From an uncultured Eubacteriales bacterium (GTDB lineage: Bacteria; Bacillota; Clostridia; Monoglobales; Monoglobaceae): a DNA stretch of 33,306 nt. The first letter of the stretch is position 1. Each line of letters begins with the position of its first letter. Both the position numbers and the translations under genes were made by a program. Below, piece by piece: positions 1 through 7,059 of this stretch. Under the pieces are notes generated by a model. That model was not told the DNA's origin and made no database searches. It saw only the letters and a program-made list of their open reading frames with translations. The stretch is from the NCBI GenBank assembly GCA_948468535.1, contig CAOKIL010000010.1, positions 1 to 33,306 of the forward strand. The letters are read 5' to 3'.

Positions 1-1
1 A

Positions 2-439
2 AATATAGATGATGTATTCAGAATACAACAAGCTGCATATAAACCGCTATTTGAAAAATATCAAGATACAGAAACTAATCCGTATATGGAAACAAAAGAA
101 GATATTTTAATGAAATATACAAAGGCAGGAACACAAGGATATATTTTTGTTGAAGATGATATTGCAGTCGGTGCAGTCAGAATTATAATGAGCGATAAAA
201 TTTGCAAAGTGTCTGCGCTTGCAGTTCTTCCTGAATATCAAAATAGGGGCATTGCGCAATCGGCATTAAAAGAAATAGAGAAAATTCATAGTGATTGCAA
301 ATGTTGGATATTAGACACGATATTGCAGGAAAAAGGAAATTGTCATTTATATGAAAAATTAGAATATGTGCGAGTCGGCGAACCGAAGAAGATTAATGAC
401 AGATTAACTTTGGTGGATTATAAAAAAGAGGTAGATTGA
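2..439 (+). CDS. GNAT-family N-acetyltransferase, 5' end outside window
   Basis: The reading frame is open from the first bases of the window, so the true start lies upstream. The internal ATG at 86 is not the start, because the 28 codons before it read as normal protein (FRIQQAAYKPLFEKY). About 145 residues are visible. The acetyl-CoA-binding signature of GNAT enzymes is clear: VSALAVLPEYQNRGIAQSAL contains the Q-x-x-G-I/x-A pyrophosphate loop, preceded by a VGAVRI strand. The family transfers acetyl groups to amines or amino acids; the substrate cannot be told here. The stop TGA overlaps the ATG of the next gene (TGATGA), so the two are probably translationally coupled. It is the first visible gene of a four-gene cassette. 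Confidence 0.85.
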   Translation, partial: NIDDVFRIQQAAYKPLFEKYQDTETNPYMETKEDILMKYTKAGTQGYIFVEDDIAVGAVRIIMSDKICKVSALAVLPEYQNRGIAQSALKEIEKIHSDCKCWILDTILQEKGNCHLYEKLEYVRVGEPKKINDRLTLVDYKKEVD

Positions 440-1065
440 TGAACAACTATAAAATAATAGATGAAAAGACTTGGAAGCGCGCTATGCATTGCGTTGTGTT
501 CAGAAATTGTATCGAGCCTGCATTTTGTGTGACATTTGAGCTTGATATAACAAACTTTTTGAAGAAAATCAAAGAACAGAAATATTCCTTTACAATGGCT
601 ATGATTTATGCCGTTTCAAAATGCGCGAATGAAATAGAGGAATTTCGTTATCGTTTTGTTGACGGTAAGGTTGTTCTGTTTGATAAGATTGATACAGCTT
701 TTACATATCTCAATAAGGAAACAGAACTGTTCAAGGTCGTAAATGTTTCTTTGACGAACACAATGGCAGAGTATGTTGCAGTTGCAACAAAAACAGCAAA
801 CGAACAGCAGGAATACTTTACTGGCCCGCTTGGTAATGACGTATTTCAATTCTCACCTATGCCGTGGGTATCATATACGCATATTTCACATACCAATTCA
901 GGAAAAAAGGATAATGCGACACCACTGTTTGACTGGGGCAAATTTTTCGAAAGGGACGGGAAAATAATTTTGCCGTTTTCCGTTCAGGCACACCATTCAT
1001 TTGTTGACGGATTGCATATAGGGAAGCTGGCAGATAAAGTTCAACAGTTCTTGGATAAATATTAA
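439..1065 (+). CDS. Chloramphenicol acetyltransferase-like (CatA-type) acyltransferase
   Basis: This 208-residue protein is close to the usual length of type A chloramphenicol acetyltransferases. Near the C-terminus it carries the catalytic HHxxxDG motif as HHSFVDGLH, where the second His is the general base of the family. Upstream, FSPMPWVSYTHI matches the conserved substrate-pocket segment. I start it at the ATG at 439, which overlaps the TGA of the GNAT gene; a TTG three bases earlier would merely add one residue. The family is trimeric and O-acetylates chloramphenicol using acetyl-CoA, but many clostridial homologues have not been shown to give resistance, so the drug substrate is an inference. 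The next gene begins 11 bases downstream, with GGAG just before its ATG. Confidence 0.82.
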   Translation: MNNYKIIDEKTWKRAMHCVVFRNCIEPAFCVTFELDITNFLKKIKEQKYSFTMAMIYAVSKCANEIEEFRYRFVDGKVVLFDKIDTAFTYLNKETELFKVVNVSLTNTMAEYVAVATKTANEQQEYFTGPLGNDVFQFSPMPWVSYTHISHTNSGKKDNATPLFDWGKFFERDGKIILPFSVQAHHSFVDGLHIGKLADKVQQFLDKY

Positions 1066-1076
1066 AAGGAGCAAAA

Positions 1077-1607
1077 ATGATTATTTTAATAGCAGGAAGC
1101 ACGCATACGGGCAAAACAAATTTATCTCAAAAGTTATTGGAAAAATATCATTATCCGTATTTATCCATAGACCATTTGAAAATGGGACTTATACGAAGTA
1201 ACAACACAACCTTAATGCCCAACGATGATGACGAGCTTGTTCCGTATCTGTGGAATATAGTCAAAGAAATTGTAAAAACAGCGATTGAAAACAATCAAAA
1301 TCTTATTATTGAGGGCTGTTATATCCCGTTTGATTGGCAGAATGATTTTGATGATTATTATTTAAAGCATATTAAATATTACTGTATTATTATGACTAAG
1401 GAATATATTGAAAATAATTTTAGCGATATTCTAAGCTATGCGAGCGTTATTGAGGCGCGTGGTGATGAGGATTTATCAATGGAATATTTGATTTCCGAAA
1501 ATCAAAATAATTTATTAATGTGCACAAAGTATGGACTTAGATATATTTTAGTTGATAAAGATTATTCAATTGATATTGATATATTCAAAAGCGAGGATTT
1601 AAAATGA
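1077..1607 (+). CDS. P-loop kinase-like protein
   Basis: The N-terminus is MIILIAGSTHTGKTNLSQ, a Walker A loop (GSTHTGKT) directly after the first beta strand, as in small-molecule kinases of the adenylate kinase or shikimate kinase fold. LSIDH near residue 31 and NLIIEGCYIPFD near residue 76 look like the nucleoside/Walker-B-like strands of that fold. It has 176 residues and no signal peptide. The family resembles proteins loosely annotated as 2-phosphoglycerate kinase or AAA family ATPase; the substrate cannot be deduced. Its last codons overlap the next start (AAAATGA), which argues for one transcript with the neighbouring methyltransferase. Confidence 0.7.
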   Translation: MIILIAGSTHTGKTNLSQKLLEKYHYPYLSIDHLKMGLIRSNNTTLMPNDDDELVPYLWNIVKEIVKTAIENNQNLIIEGCYIPFDWQNDFDDYYLKHIKYYCIIMTKEYIENNFSDILSYASVIEARGDEDLSMEYLISENQNNLLMCTKYGLRYILVDKDYSIDIDIFKSEDLK

Positions 1608-2263
1608 AACACACAACCGCATTTTCATCAAAAGAATATGATAGAAAAATAAAGCAAACGCTGCCATATTATGAGGAGTTTTATAAACAAATTATTAATG
1701 TAGTCAAGTGTCATTTTGACAATCAAATATCTTGGCTTGATGTCGGCAGTGGAACAGGTAAAATGGCAGAATTAGGTTTGGAATTATCAAACAGATTTGT
1801 TCTTTTGGATAATTCCGCAGATATGCTTGATATTGCAAGAAAGCAAGTCAATTCAGGGAAAGTGGACTTTGTTTTAAAATATGCTGAGGATATGGATTAT
1901 GAAAAAGAATTTGATGTTGTAACGGCAGTTCAAGTATTTCATTACTTGTCAGCAGACAAACGGCGTGAAGCTATTTGTAAATGTTATAATGCTTTAAAGT
2001 CAAGTGGTATATTTATTACATTTGAAAATTTTGCGCCCGATACAGAGCTTGGAACAATGCTATATCTTAACAGGTGGAAACAATATCAAATAAGTCAAGA
2101 TAAAACAGAACAAGAGAGTAAAGACCATATTGCACGCTATGGAACAGAGTATTTTCCGATTACAATAGATAATCATAAAATGCTGTTGAAAGAGTGCGGA
2201 TTTAAAGCAGTTGAGTTGCTATGGTGTTCATATATGCAGGCAGGATTTATAGGGATAAAATAG
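1604..2263 (+). CDS. Class I SAM-dependent methyltransferase
   Basis: This 219-residue protein has methyltransferase motif I as WLDVGSGTGKMAE near residue 44. It also has an acidic residue ending strand 2 (LLDNSADMLDIA), FDVVTAVQVFHYL as motif IV/post-IV, and ITFENFAPD in the later strand. This is the usual methyltransf_25/ubiE-like small-molecule arrangement. It overlaps the kinase-like gene by four bases (ATGA). The substrate is unknown. The cassette of acetyltransferase, CAT-like enzyme, kinase and methyltransferase is chemically similar to drug-modifying sets, but nothing in the sequence proves that role. Confidence 0.8.
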   Translation: MKHTTAFSSKEYDRKIKQTLPYYEEFYKQIINVVKCHFDNQISWLDVGSGTGKMAELGLELSNRFVLLDNSADMLDIARKQVNSGKVDFVLKYAEDMDYEKEFDVVTAVQVFHYLSADKRREAICKCYNALKSSGIFITFENFAPDTELGTMLYLNRWKQYQISQDKTEQESKDHIARYGTEYFPITIDNHKMLLKECGFKAVELLWCSYMQAGFIGIK

Positions 2264-2533
2264 TATTTTCGTTAGGAGCAAGCACAGCAAACGGGTACCC
2301 GTTTACGAATAATCAATTTGCCTCGCATGCTCAAAATTTGCTACCAGCAAGCAAAGCGAGCGTGGCTACACTCACACAAAATTGATTTTGTTTTTTGGGA
2401 TTTCCCAAACCCTTTTTTGACTTTTAGGCACTATATACAGGCTAATATAAAATTTTTTATACGCTTTCCCGGCTGGGCGCGCAAAACTTCTTTTGATATA
2501 ATTATATTATAAAAATATTGAAAGGAGTTTTTT
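2264..2533 (+). other. Intergenic repeat-rich stretch with palindromes
   Basis: No convincing gene. It holds a perfect 16-bp palindrome AAACGGGTACCCGTTT (2289-2304). A 9-bp inverted repeat, AATCAATTT at 2311-2319 and AAATTGATT at 2379-2387, encloses a shorter CTCGC/GCGAG pair. A terminator-like hairpin TTTGGGA-TT-TCCCAAA (2394-2409) is followed by CCCTTTTTT and could end the cassette transcript. A 64-codon frame through it (2318-2512) has an unnatural composition and I do not call it. TATAAT at 2497-2502 without a good -35, then AAAGGAG at 2521-2527, probably serve the next gene. Confidence 0.5.
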
Positions 2534-2836
2534 ATGGCAGGTTTTATAGAAGAACTGTATTACGGTAACATCAATCCAAATGCTAAGCAGTTCAATTTAT
2601 CATCACAGTACGCAAAAGCTATGAAAACATTTTGCAATAATGAGAAAACTTTAACAGAGAAGTTGTCAGGTGAGAATCTGGATTTGTTTAATGACCTCAT
2701 AAACGCACACGATGAAATAACAGCAACAAGCGATATTGAAAATTTCAAGCTCGGTTTCAGACTGGGAGTACAGATGAGATGCGATAGTTTAGTATTTGAC
2801 GAAAACAAAATTTTCAGAGATATAACAGATGAATAA
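2534..2836 (+). CDS. DUF6809-family small protein
   Basis: This 100-residue soluble protein begins MAGFIEELYYGNINPN, the characteristic opening of DUF6809 proteins that accompany clostridial mobile elements. The middle is helical and acidic, and the segment ENFKLGFRLGVQM also fits the family. The start is supported by AAAGGAG seven bases upstream. Function is unknown. It ends just before the exported-protein gene: the AGGAGG site of that gene begins inside or directly after this stop codon, so the two are a transcription and translation pair. Confidence 0.7.
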   Translation: MAGFIEELYYGNINPNAKQFNLSSQYAKAMKTFCNNEKTLTEKLSGENLDLFNDLINAHDEITATSDIENFKLGFRLGVQMRCDSLVFDENKIFRDITDE

Positions 2837-2849
2837 GGAGGATATGAAA

Positions 2850-3410
2850 ATGAAAAAACGAATAATCACATTAGCAATTACAGCAGCATTGACAATATCA
2901 AATATGTCAGCTTATGCCGCAGAAATTCCGAGAGAAAGCGCGCCACTTAATGCGACAGAAAATCAAATACAAATTGTTGAAAATTTAATCAGTGATATTC
3001 TTGACGAAGTACAGAGTGGCAAGCTCAGTTATACATTGGCCGCAGGGTATGCAAATACAAGAATACGAAAAGCAGTTATGGCAAATCAGACAGACGGTTA
3101 CGGTATATTATCACCAATTGCACAGAACGCAATCAGAGTTATGCGTGATATGCAAATCCGACCTGAAGCCTACGCACAAGCAGAGGCAGAATTAAAGGTA
3201 TTACTCGCCGACCTTATTACAGAGGTTCAGAACGGTAAGGATTATATGGAAGCTGTCAAAGAGGCATACGGAATAATTTATAAATCAGTAGATGCGTCAT
3301 TTAACTATGACGAGCAATTTTCACTTGATACCTGTTACCGAGATATTCCCACTGTCGGAATGGAAAAACTAACAGTTACAAAAAAGCTGTTATTAGAGGC
3401 TCAAAAATAA
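2850..3410 (+). CDS. Small exported protein of unknown function (intact copy)
   Basis: I do not recognise a named family. The protein has a clear Sec signal peptide: MKKR, a hydrophobic core ITLAITAALTIS, and a likely cleavage at AYA-AEIP. About 160 mature residues follow, mostly helical and without cysteine pairs. I chose the ATG at 2850 because AGGAGG (2836-2841) sits eight bases upstream; in-frame ATGs at 2829 and 2844 overlap or crowd that site. A clear paralogue lies at 21613-22199, sharing stretches such as LNATENQIQIVE, AAGYANTRIRK and GILSPIAQNAIR. Both copies follow a short gene typical of transposon accessory regions, so this looks like a cargo protein carried by clostridial elements. 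A terminator follows at 3447. Confidence 0.75.
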   Translation: MKKRIITLAITAALTISNMSAYAAEIPRESAPLNATENQIQIVENLISDILDEVQSGKLSYTLAAGYANTRIRKAVMANQTDGYGILSPIAQNAIRVMRDMQIRPEAYAQAEAELKVLLADLITEVQNGKDYMEAVKEAYGIIYKSVDASFNYDEQFSLDTCYRDIPTVGMEKLTVTKKLLLEAQK

Positions 3411-3446
3411 AAATGCAAGGCTCATTATCGCTAAATAAACTTTATG

Positions 3447-3478
3447 AGGACATAATCGTTTCGATTATGTCCTTTTTG
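3447..3478 (+). terminator. Rho-independent terminator after the exported protein
   Basis: Perfect 12-bp stem AGGACATAATCG / CGATTATGTCCT with a TTT loop, followed by TTTTT. It lies 36 bases after the stop codon at 3410. Confidence 0.85.
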
Positions 3479-3517
3479 CAATCAAGTATAAAATTTCTAA
3501 TGAAATCATGAGATTTA

Positions 3518-3546
3518 TTGACTTTATATAAAGAATATGGTATTAT
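3518..3546 (+). promoter_or_regulatory. Sigma-A-type promoter for the restriction-modification genes
   Basis: TTGACT (3518-3523), a 17-bp spacer and TATTAT (3541-3546) stand 43 bases before the methyltransferase start. The methyltransferase carries an HTH domain that could act on this promoter, but I see no strong symmetric operator here. Confidence 0.55.
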
Positions 3547-3588
3547 TTTAATAACCCATGGTTGTGTAAGATTTAGAGAGGTGTAAAA

Positions 3589-4821
3589 ATGCCAGTATGC
3601 TATAATAAACTTTGGAAAGTATTGATTGACAAAAATTTAAAGAAAACAGATTTAAAAAAATTTGCAGGTATTAGTTTTAATGTGTTGGCAAAAATGGGCA
3701 AAAATGAAACTGTCTCTATGGAAAGTATTGAAAAAATATGCCTTACATTAGATTGCAACATAGGAGATATAATGGAAATTGTAAGCGATAATACTTCTCA
3801 TATTTGTAAACCAAAGGCTATTGAATTGTTTGCAGGTGCAGGCGGATTGGCTCTTGGAATAGAAAAAGCTGGTTTTGATACGGTAGCTTTGATTGAGATT
3901 GATAAAAATGCGGCTGATACATTGAAATGCAACCGTCCTCAATGGAATGTTATTTGTGATGATATTGCAAATATATCATGCTTGGATTTAGAAAAATATT
4001 TTGGAATAAAAAAATGTGAATTAGATTTGTTATCAGGCGGTGCACCGTGTCAATCATTTTCTTATGCCGGAAAACGATTAGGTTTAGAGGACGCAAGAGG
4101 AACATTGTTTTACCATTATGCGATGTTTTTAGAAAAACTACAGCCTAAAATGTTTTTATTTGAAAACGTGAAAGGTTTATTGACTCATGACCGAGGAAAA
4201 ACATATAAAACTATAATTGATATATTTGAGAGAGCCGGTTATACAATAACCAAATCACAAATAAAAGTATTAAATGCTTGGGACTATGGCGTTGCACAAA
4301 AAAGAGAACGTCTTATAACAGTTGGGATAAGAAACGACTTAGCGAATAAAATAAAATTTGATTTTCCTGCTCCACACAAGTATAAGCCCGTTCTACGAGA
4401 TATATTGTTAGATTGTCCCAAGAGCGAGGGAACACCCTATTCAGAATATAAGAGAAAAATATTTGAGTTAGTTCCTCCAGGTGGTTATTGGCGTGATATT
4501 CCTAAGGATATTGCAAAAGAATATATGAAAAGCTGTTGGTATATGGAAGGTGGCAGAACAGGAATTTTAAGACGATTAAGTTTAGACGAACCATCTCTTG
4601 CGGTTTTGACTTCTCCAAGCCAAAAACAAACAGACCGCTGCCACCCTTTAGAGGCAAGACCTTTTACAATCAGAGAAAATGCTCGTTGTCAAAGTTTTCC
4701 CGATGATTGGCAATTTTGTGGTAGTATCGGACAGCAGTACAAACAGGTTGGTAATGCTGTGCCGGTAAACTTAGCATACGAAATAGGCTTAAAAATCAAA
4801 GAAGGATTGGAGTGTTTATAA
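3589..4821 (+). CDS. DNA (cytosine-5) methyltransferase with N-terminal HTH
   Basis: The modification subunit of a type II restriction system, 410 residues. Residues 1-66 form an XRE/HTH_26-like DNA-binding domain (KTDLKKFAGISFNVLAKMGK ... LDCNIGDIMEIV). The methyltransferase follows with all landmarks visible: motif I ELFAGAGG (79-86), motif IV GGAPCQSFS with catalytic Cys154, motif VI ENV (192-194), motif VIII QKRER (237-241) and motif X QVGNAVPVNLA (from 386). It flips out cytosine and methylates C5 to protect host sites. The fused HTH resembles those of autoregulating methyltransferases and probably represses its own promoter (inference). GAGGTG precedes the ATG. The stop TAA overlaps the endonuclease ATG, giving coupled translation. 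Confidence 0.93.
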   Translation: MPVCYNKLWKVLIDKNLKKTDLKKFAGISFNVLAKMGKNETVSMESIEKICLTLDCNIGDIMEIVSDNTSHICKPKAIELFAGAGGLALGIEKAGFDTVALIEIDKNAADTLKCNRPQWNVICDDIANISCLDLEKYFGIKKCELDLLSGGAPCQSFSYAGKRLGLEDARGTLFYHYAMFLEKLQPKMFLFENVKGLLTHDRGKTYKTIIDIFERAGYTITKSQIKVLNAWDYGVAQKRERLITVGIRNDLANKIKFDFPAPHKYKPVLRDILLDCPKSEGTPYSEYKRKIFELVPPGGYWRDIPKDIAKEYMKSCWYMEGGRTGILRRLSLDEPSLAVLTSPSQKQTDRCHPLEARPFTIRENARCQSFPDDWQFCGSIGQQYKQVGNAVPVNLAYEIGLKIKEGLECL

Positions 4822-5636
4822 TGTGGAATTTGTCATTTATCAGTGAGCAGGATTTTAAAAACCATGTTCAAGATACTATAAAGAAATATGGTGAGAAATT
4901 AGAGTCATTTGATTTAAAAAGATTTAATAAAAATCTTGTTGACCCTATTAAACTTATTTTCGATAAAACAGTATATCAAGCCACTTGGGAAGAAATTGTC
5001 AGTAACGAAATTTTCAGGCAGAGAGATAAATCAAATAATAATGATATAGGATATTTTCATCAAAGAATATTCCAGTACATAAAAAATTGTCATGTTCCGC
5101 CAAACGGAGAAGAAGGAGGTTGGGATGTTATATATCAAGATGAGCATGGGATAAAATTACCAGATGATAATGTGGTTAAAACTATCTATGTGGAAATGAA
5201 AAATAAACATAACACAATGAATTCCGCATCTGCAGGAAAAACATTTATAAAAATGCAAAATCAATTATTAAAAGATGATGATTGTGCTTGTTTTCTTGTG
5301 GAAGCTATTGCGCAACGTTCACAAAATATTAAGTGGGAAACGACAGTGGACAAGGTTAAGGTTGGTCATAGGCTTATACGCCGAGTAAGTATTGACAAGT
5401 TTTATTCTTTAGTAACTGGTCAGGATGATGCTTTTTATCAAATGTGTATGGTTTTGCCAAAAGTTATTCAAAGTGCCGTTGAAGATTTAGGCTCTGCACT
5501 TGTCCCTTGTGATACTGTTATGGAGGAATTACAAACCATAGCAAAAAGACAAAACATTAAATCAAATGATTTAGCTATTGCAATGGCAGTGTATATGTTG
5601 GGATTTGGCTCTTACAACGGATTTGCAATAGCATAA
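4821..5636 (+). CDS. Eco47II-family type II restriction endonuclease
   Basis: A 271-residue nuclease. The segment YVEMKNKHNTMNSASAGKTF with the following KMQNQL is the hallmark of the Eco47II/Sau96I-type family (RE_Eco47II). E125 and K127 of VEMK are the ExK half of a PD-(D/E)xK site, and the Asp of GWDVIYQ (about D102) is the likely first metal ligand. Known members cut GGNCC, so that is the predicted target. I start it at the ATG at 4821, overlapping the methyltransferase stop, with GGAG at 4809-4812. A GTG at 4812 would lie inside that ribosome site. The length is normal and no defect is visible, so the pair looks functional. Confidence 0.88.
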   Translation: MWNLSFISEQDFKNHVQDTIKKYGEKLESFDLKRFNKNLVDPIKLIFDKTVYQATWEEIVSNEIFRQRDKSNNNDIGYFHQRIFQYIKNCHVPPNGEEGGWDVIYQDEHGIKLPDDNVVKTIYVEMKNKHNTMNSASAGKTFIKMQNQLLKDDDCACFLVEAIAQRSQNIKWETTVDKVKVGHRLIRRVSIDKFYSLVTGQDDAFYQMCMVLPKVIQSAVEDLGSALVPCDTVMEELQTIAKRQNIKSNDLAIAMAVYMLGFGSYNGFAIA

Positions 5637-5650
5637 ATTAGATGTAAAAT

Positions 5651-5909
5651 TCTATAGAATTTAATGAAACAATCATAGCAATCATTTATGAGGGTATTGA
5701 TAAATATGTAATAGATAAATATGAAATTAACTATGCAAATATAGATATAAATAATCTTAGTATATGATGAATTAATAATACCGCCAGAATTATGCAAGAC
5801 ACATCAAGCAAATGACCGCGCTGTAATGTAGGCATACGACTTTGACGTTAAAACTACGACAGAAAGCCAATGCATTGCGGAATTGATCAAAATGTATCAG
5901 GAGAATTGA
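5651..5909 (+). pseudogene. Degraded C-terminal remnant of an adenine-type DNA methyltransferase
   Basis: This stretch between the endonuclease and the cyclase gene has no intact frame but reads as protein over about 85 codons after one frameshift near 5757. The tail PPELCKTHQANDRAVM, a TAG at 5829-5831, then AYDFDVKTTTESQCIAELIK and MYQEN before TGA at 5907, resembles the end of large MmeI-like (type IIL) DNA methyltransferases, which finish with PPELRKAHQANDRAVMEAYG-like sequence. The upstream frame from 5651 (IIAIIYEGIDKYVIDKYE) is less certain. It suggests a second restriction system was lost here. The family assignment is from memory of conserved tails, not a search. Confidence 0.45.
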
Positions 5910-5930
5910 AGGATAAGAGGATATACAATT

Positions 5931-6743
5931 ATGATAAAAGAGATTGAAGAAATAGAAAATAAAGAAAGCAATTCAGAAATTATATATTTTGAAAGATATA
6001 TTGTCTGTTTTGTAGATTTGCTAGGTTCTACTGAGGCGATAGAAAAAGATGAATTTAATTTCTTTGCTTCAGTATATAATTTGTTTGGGACTGCAAAAAA
6101 TATGTGCGAGGTTTATGGAAAAGAATTAAATTTTTCTGAAATAAAAATCAAAGCTTTTTCTGATAATATTATTTTTGTGCATAAACTTCCTCAAGAATAT
6201 ACATATAAAGAATGTTGTACTGCTGTTCAAACCATGACAGCATTTATTTCAACATTCCAATTCCTTGCATTGAATGATAGAATTTTAATTCGAGGTGGAA
6301 TATCAGTAGGACAGTTATGTTTTAATGATATGTTTGTTTGGGGAAAAGCATTAGTTGAGGCATATCAATTAGAAAATATCTATGCGATATACCCCAGAAT
6401 ACTTTTCAATAGCAGCGTATTAGAACTTCTAATTGATAGTGATGGCGAAATTAAGTTTGGAGTCCCAATATGTCAAGATGATGATGGGCAATATTATCTT
6501 GATTTTTTATATTGTATAGCTGAGGGTTCAAGACCGTGGTTAATCAATCATTATTATTCTATTATCAGTGAATTAAAAACTAAAAATACAGGTAAAACAA
6601 AAGCTTTACAAAAAATAATATGGCTAGAGTCTTATTTGCATAGATTTCAAAGTATAAATGGTATTACTGATAAAATGATAGAGGATGCTATTATAGCAGA
6701 TAAAAAACTTCACGATGACATTATTTCAGGCAAATATAAATAA
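5931..6743 (+). CDS. Class III nucleotidyl cyclase-like protein, Pycsar-cyclase-like, unpaired
   Basis: A 270-residue soluble protein with the order of motifs of class III cyclase-fold proteins. IVCFVDLLGS has a candidate metal ligand D29, and IKAFSDNIIFV has the second, D78. RGGISVGQL (121-129) is followed by VWGKALVEAYQLE and YPRI (to 157). This pattern is shared with the cyclase subunits (PycC) of Pycsar anti-phage systems, which make cCMP or cUMP, and with many unassigned homologues. Pycsar normally pairs the cyclase with a membrane or TIR effector; neither neighbour here encodes one, so it is an orphan in this window. Its place beside a restriction system fits a defence role. It could also be a non-defence or inactive cyclase homologue. 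Confidence 0.55.
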   Translation: MIKEIEEIENKESNSEIIYFERYIVCFVDLLGSTEAIEKDEFNFFASVYNLFGTAKNMCEVYGKELNFSEIKIKAFSDNIIFVHKLPQEYTYKECCTAVQTMTAFISTFQFLALNDRILIRGGISVGQLCFNDMFVWGKALVEAYQLENIYAIYPRILFNSSVLELLIDSDGEIKFGVPICQDDDGQYYLDFLYCIAEGSRPWLINHYYSIISELKTKNTGKTKALQKIIWLESYLHRFQSINGITDKMIEDAIIADKKLHDDIISGKYK

Positions 6744-7059
6744 GAGTTATATGCTAATGGCAAATACAAAAATGAGGACGTTTAGAACCGCATTTTTGAG
6801 GGTCTTAATATACCTATACGCACCCCATAAATTTGACGGCATTTCACACCCAAGAAAGTAAGTGTTTATGCGGTTTTCAAGACCTAAAATTTCGTCTAAA
6901 TGCTCATTTTTATTCCACTATTGAGGGTTATGCGTAGATAGAAAAATATCCTATCGTTTTGCAACGATAGGATATTTTTTAACCCTGTTTGTCGGTAAAT
7001 AGTAATTTTTTCAATACTTCCTTATCACCATTCACCTAACGGAACGGAGTTTTAATATG
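6744..7059. other. Gene-free spacer between cyclase-like gene and giant SLH gene
   Basis: No gene seen. The right half holds a bidirectional terminator (separate entry). The left half contains GTTTATGCGGTTTT (6864-6877), whose complement AAAACCGCATAAA recurs at 21478-21490. Both copies are near fragments TTCCACTAT and AAAATGAG, so both may be ends or debris of related mobile elements. Confidence 0.35.
6942..6979. terminator. Bidirectional rho-independent terminator
   Basis: Perfect 17-bp stem, AAAAATATCCTATCGTT (6942-6958) against AACGATAGGATATTTTT (6963-6979), with a four-base loop. T-tracts occur on both strands. It can end the cyclase-like transcript on the plus strand and the giant gene (stop at 7060) on the minus strand. 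Confidence 0.88.

Noticed and set aside
2318-2512. 64-codon frame as a real gene
   Set aside because: No ribosome site, odd composition, and it runs through palindromes and a terminator-like hairpin.
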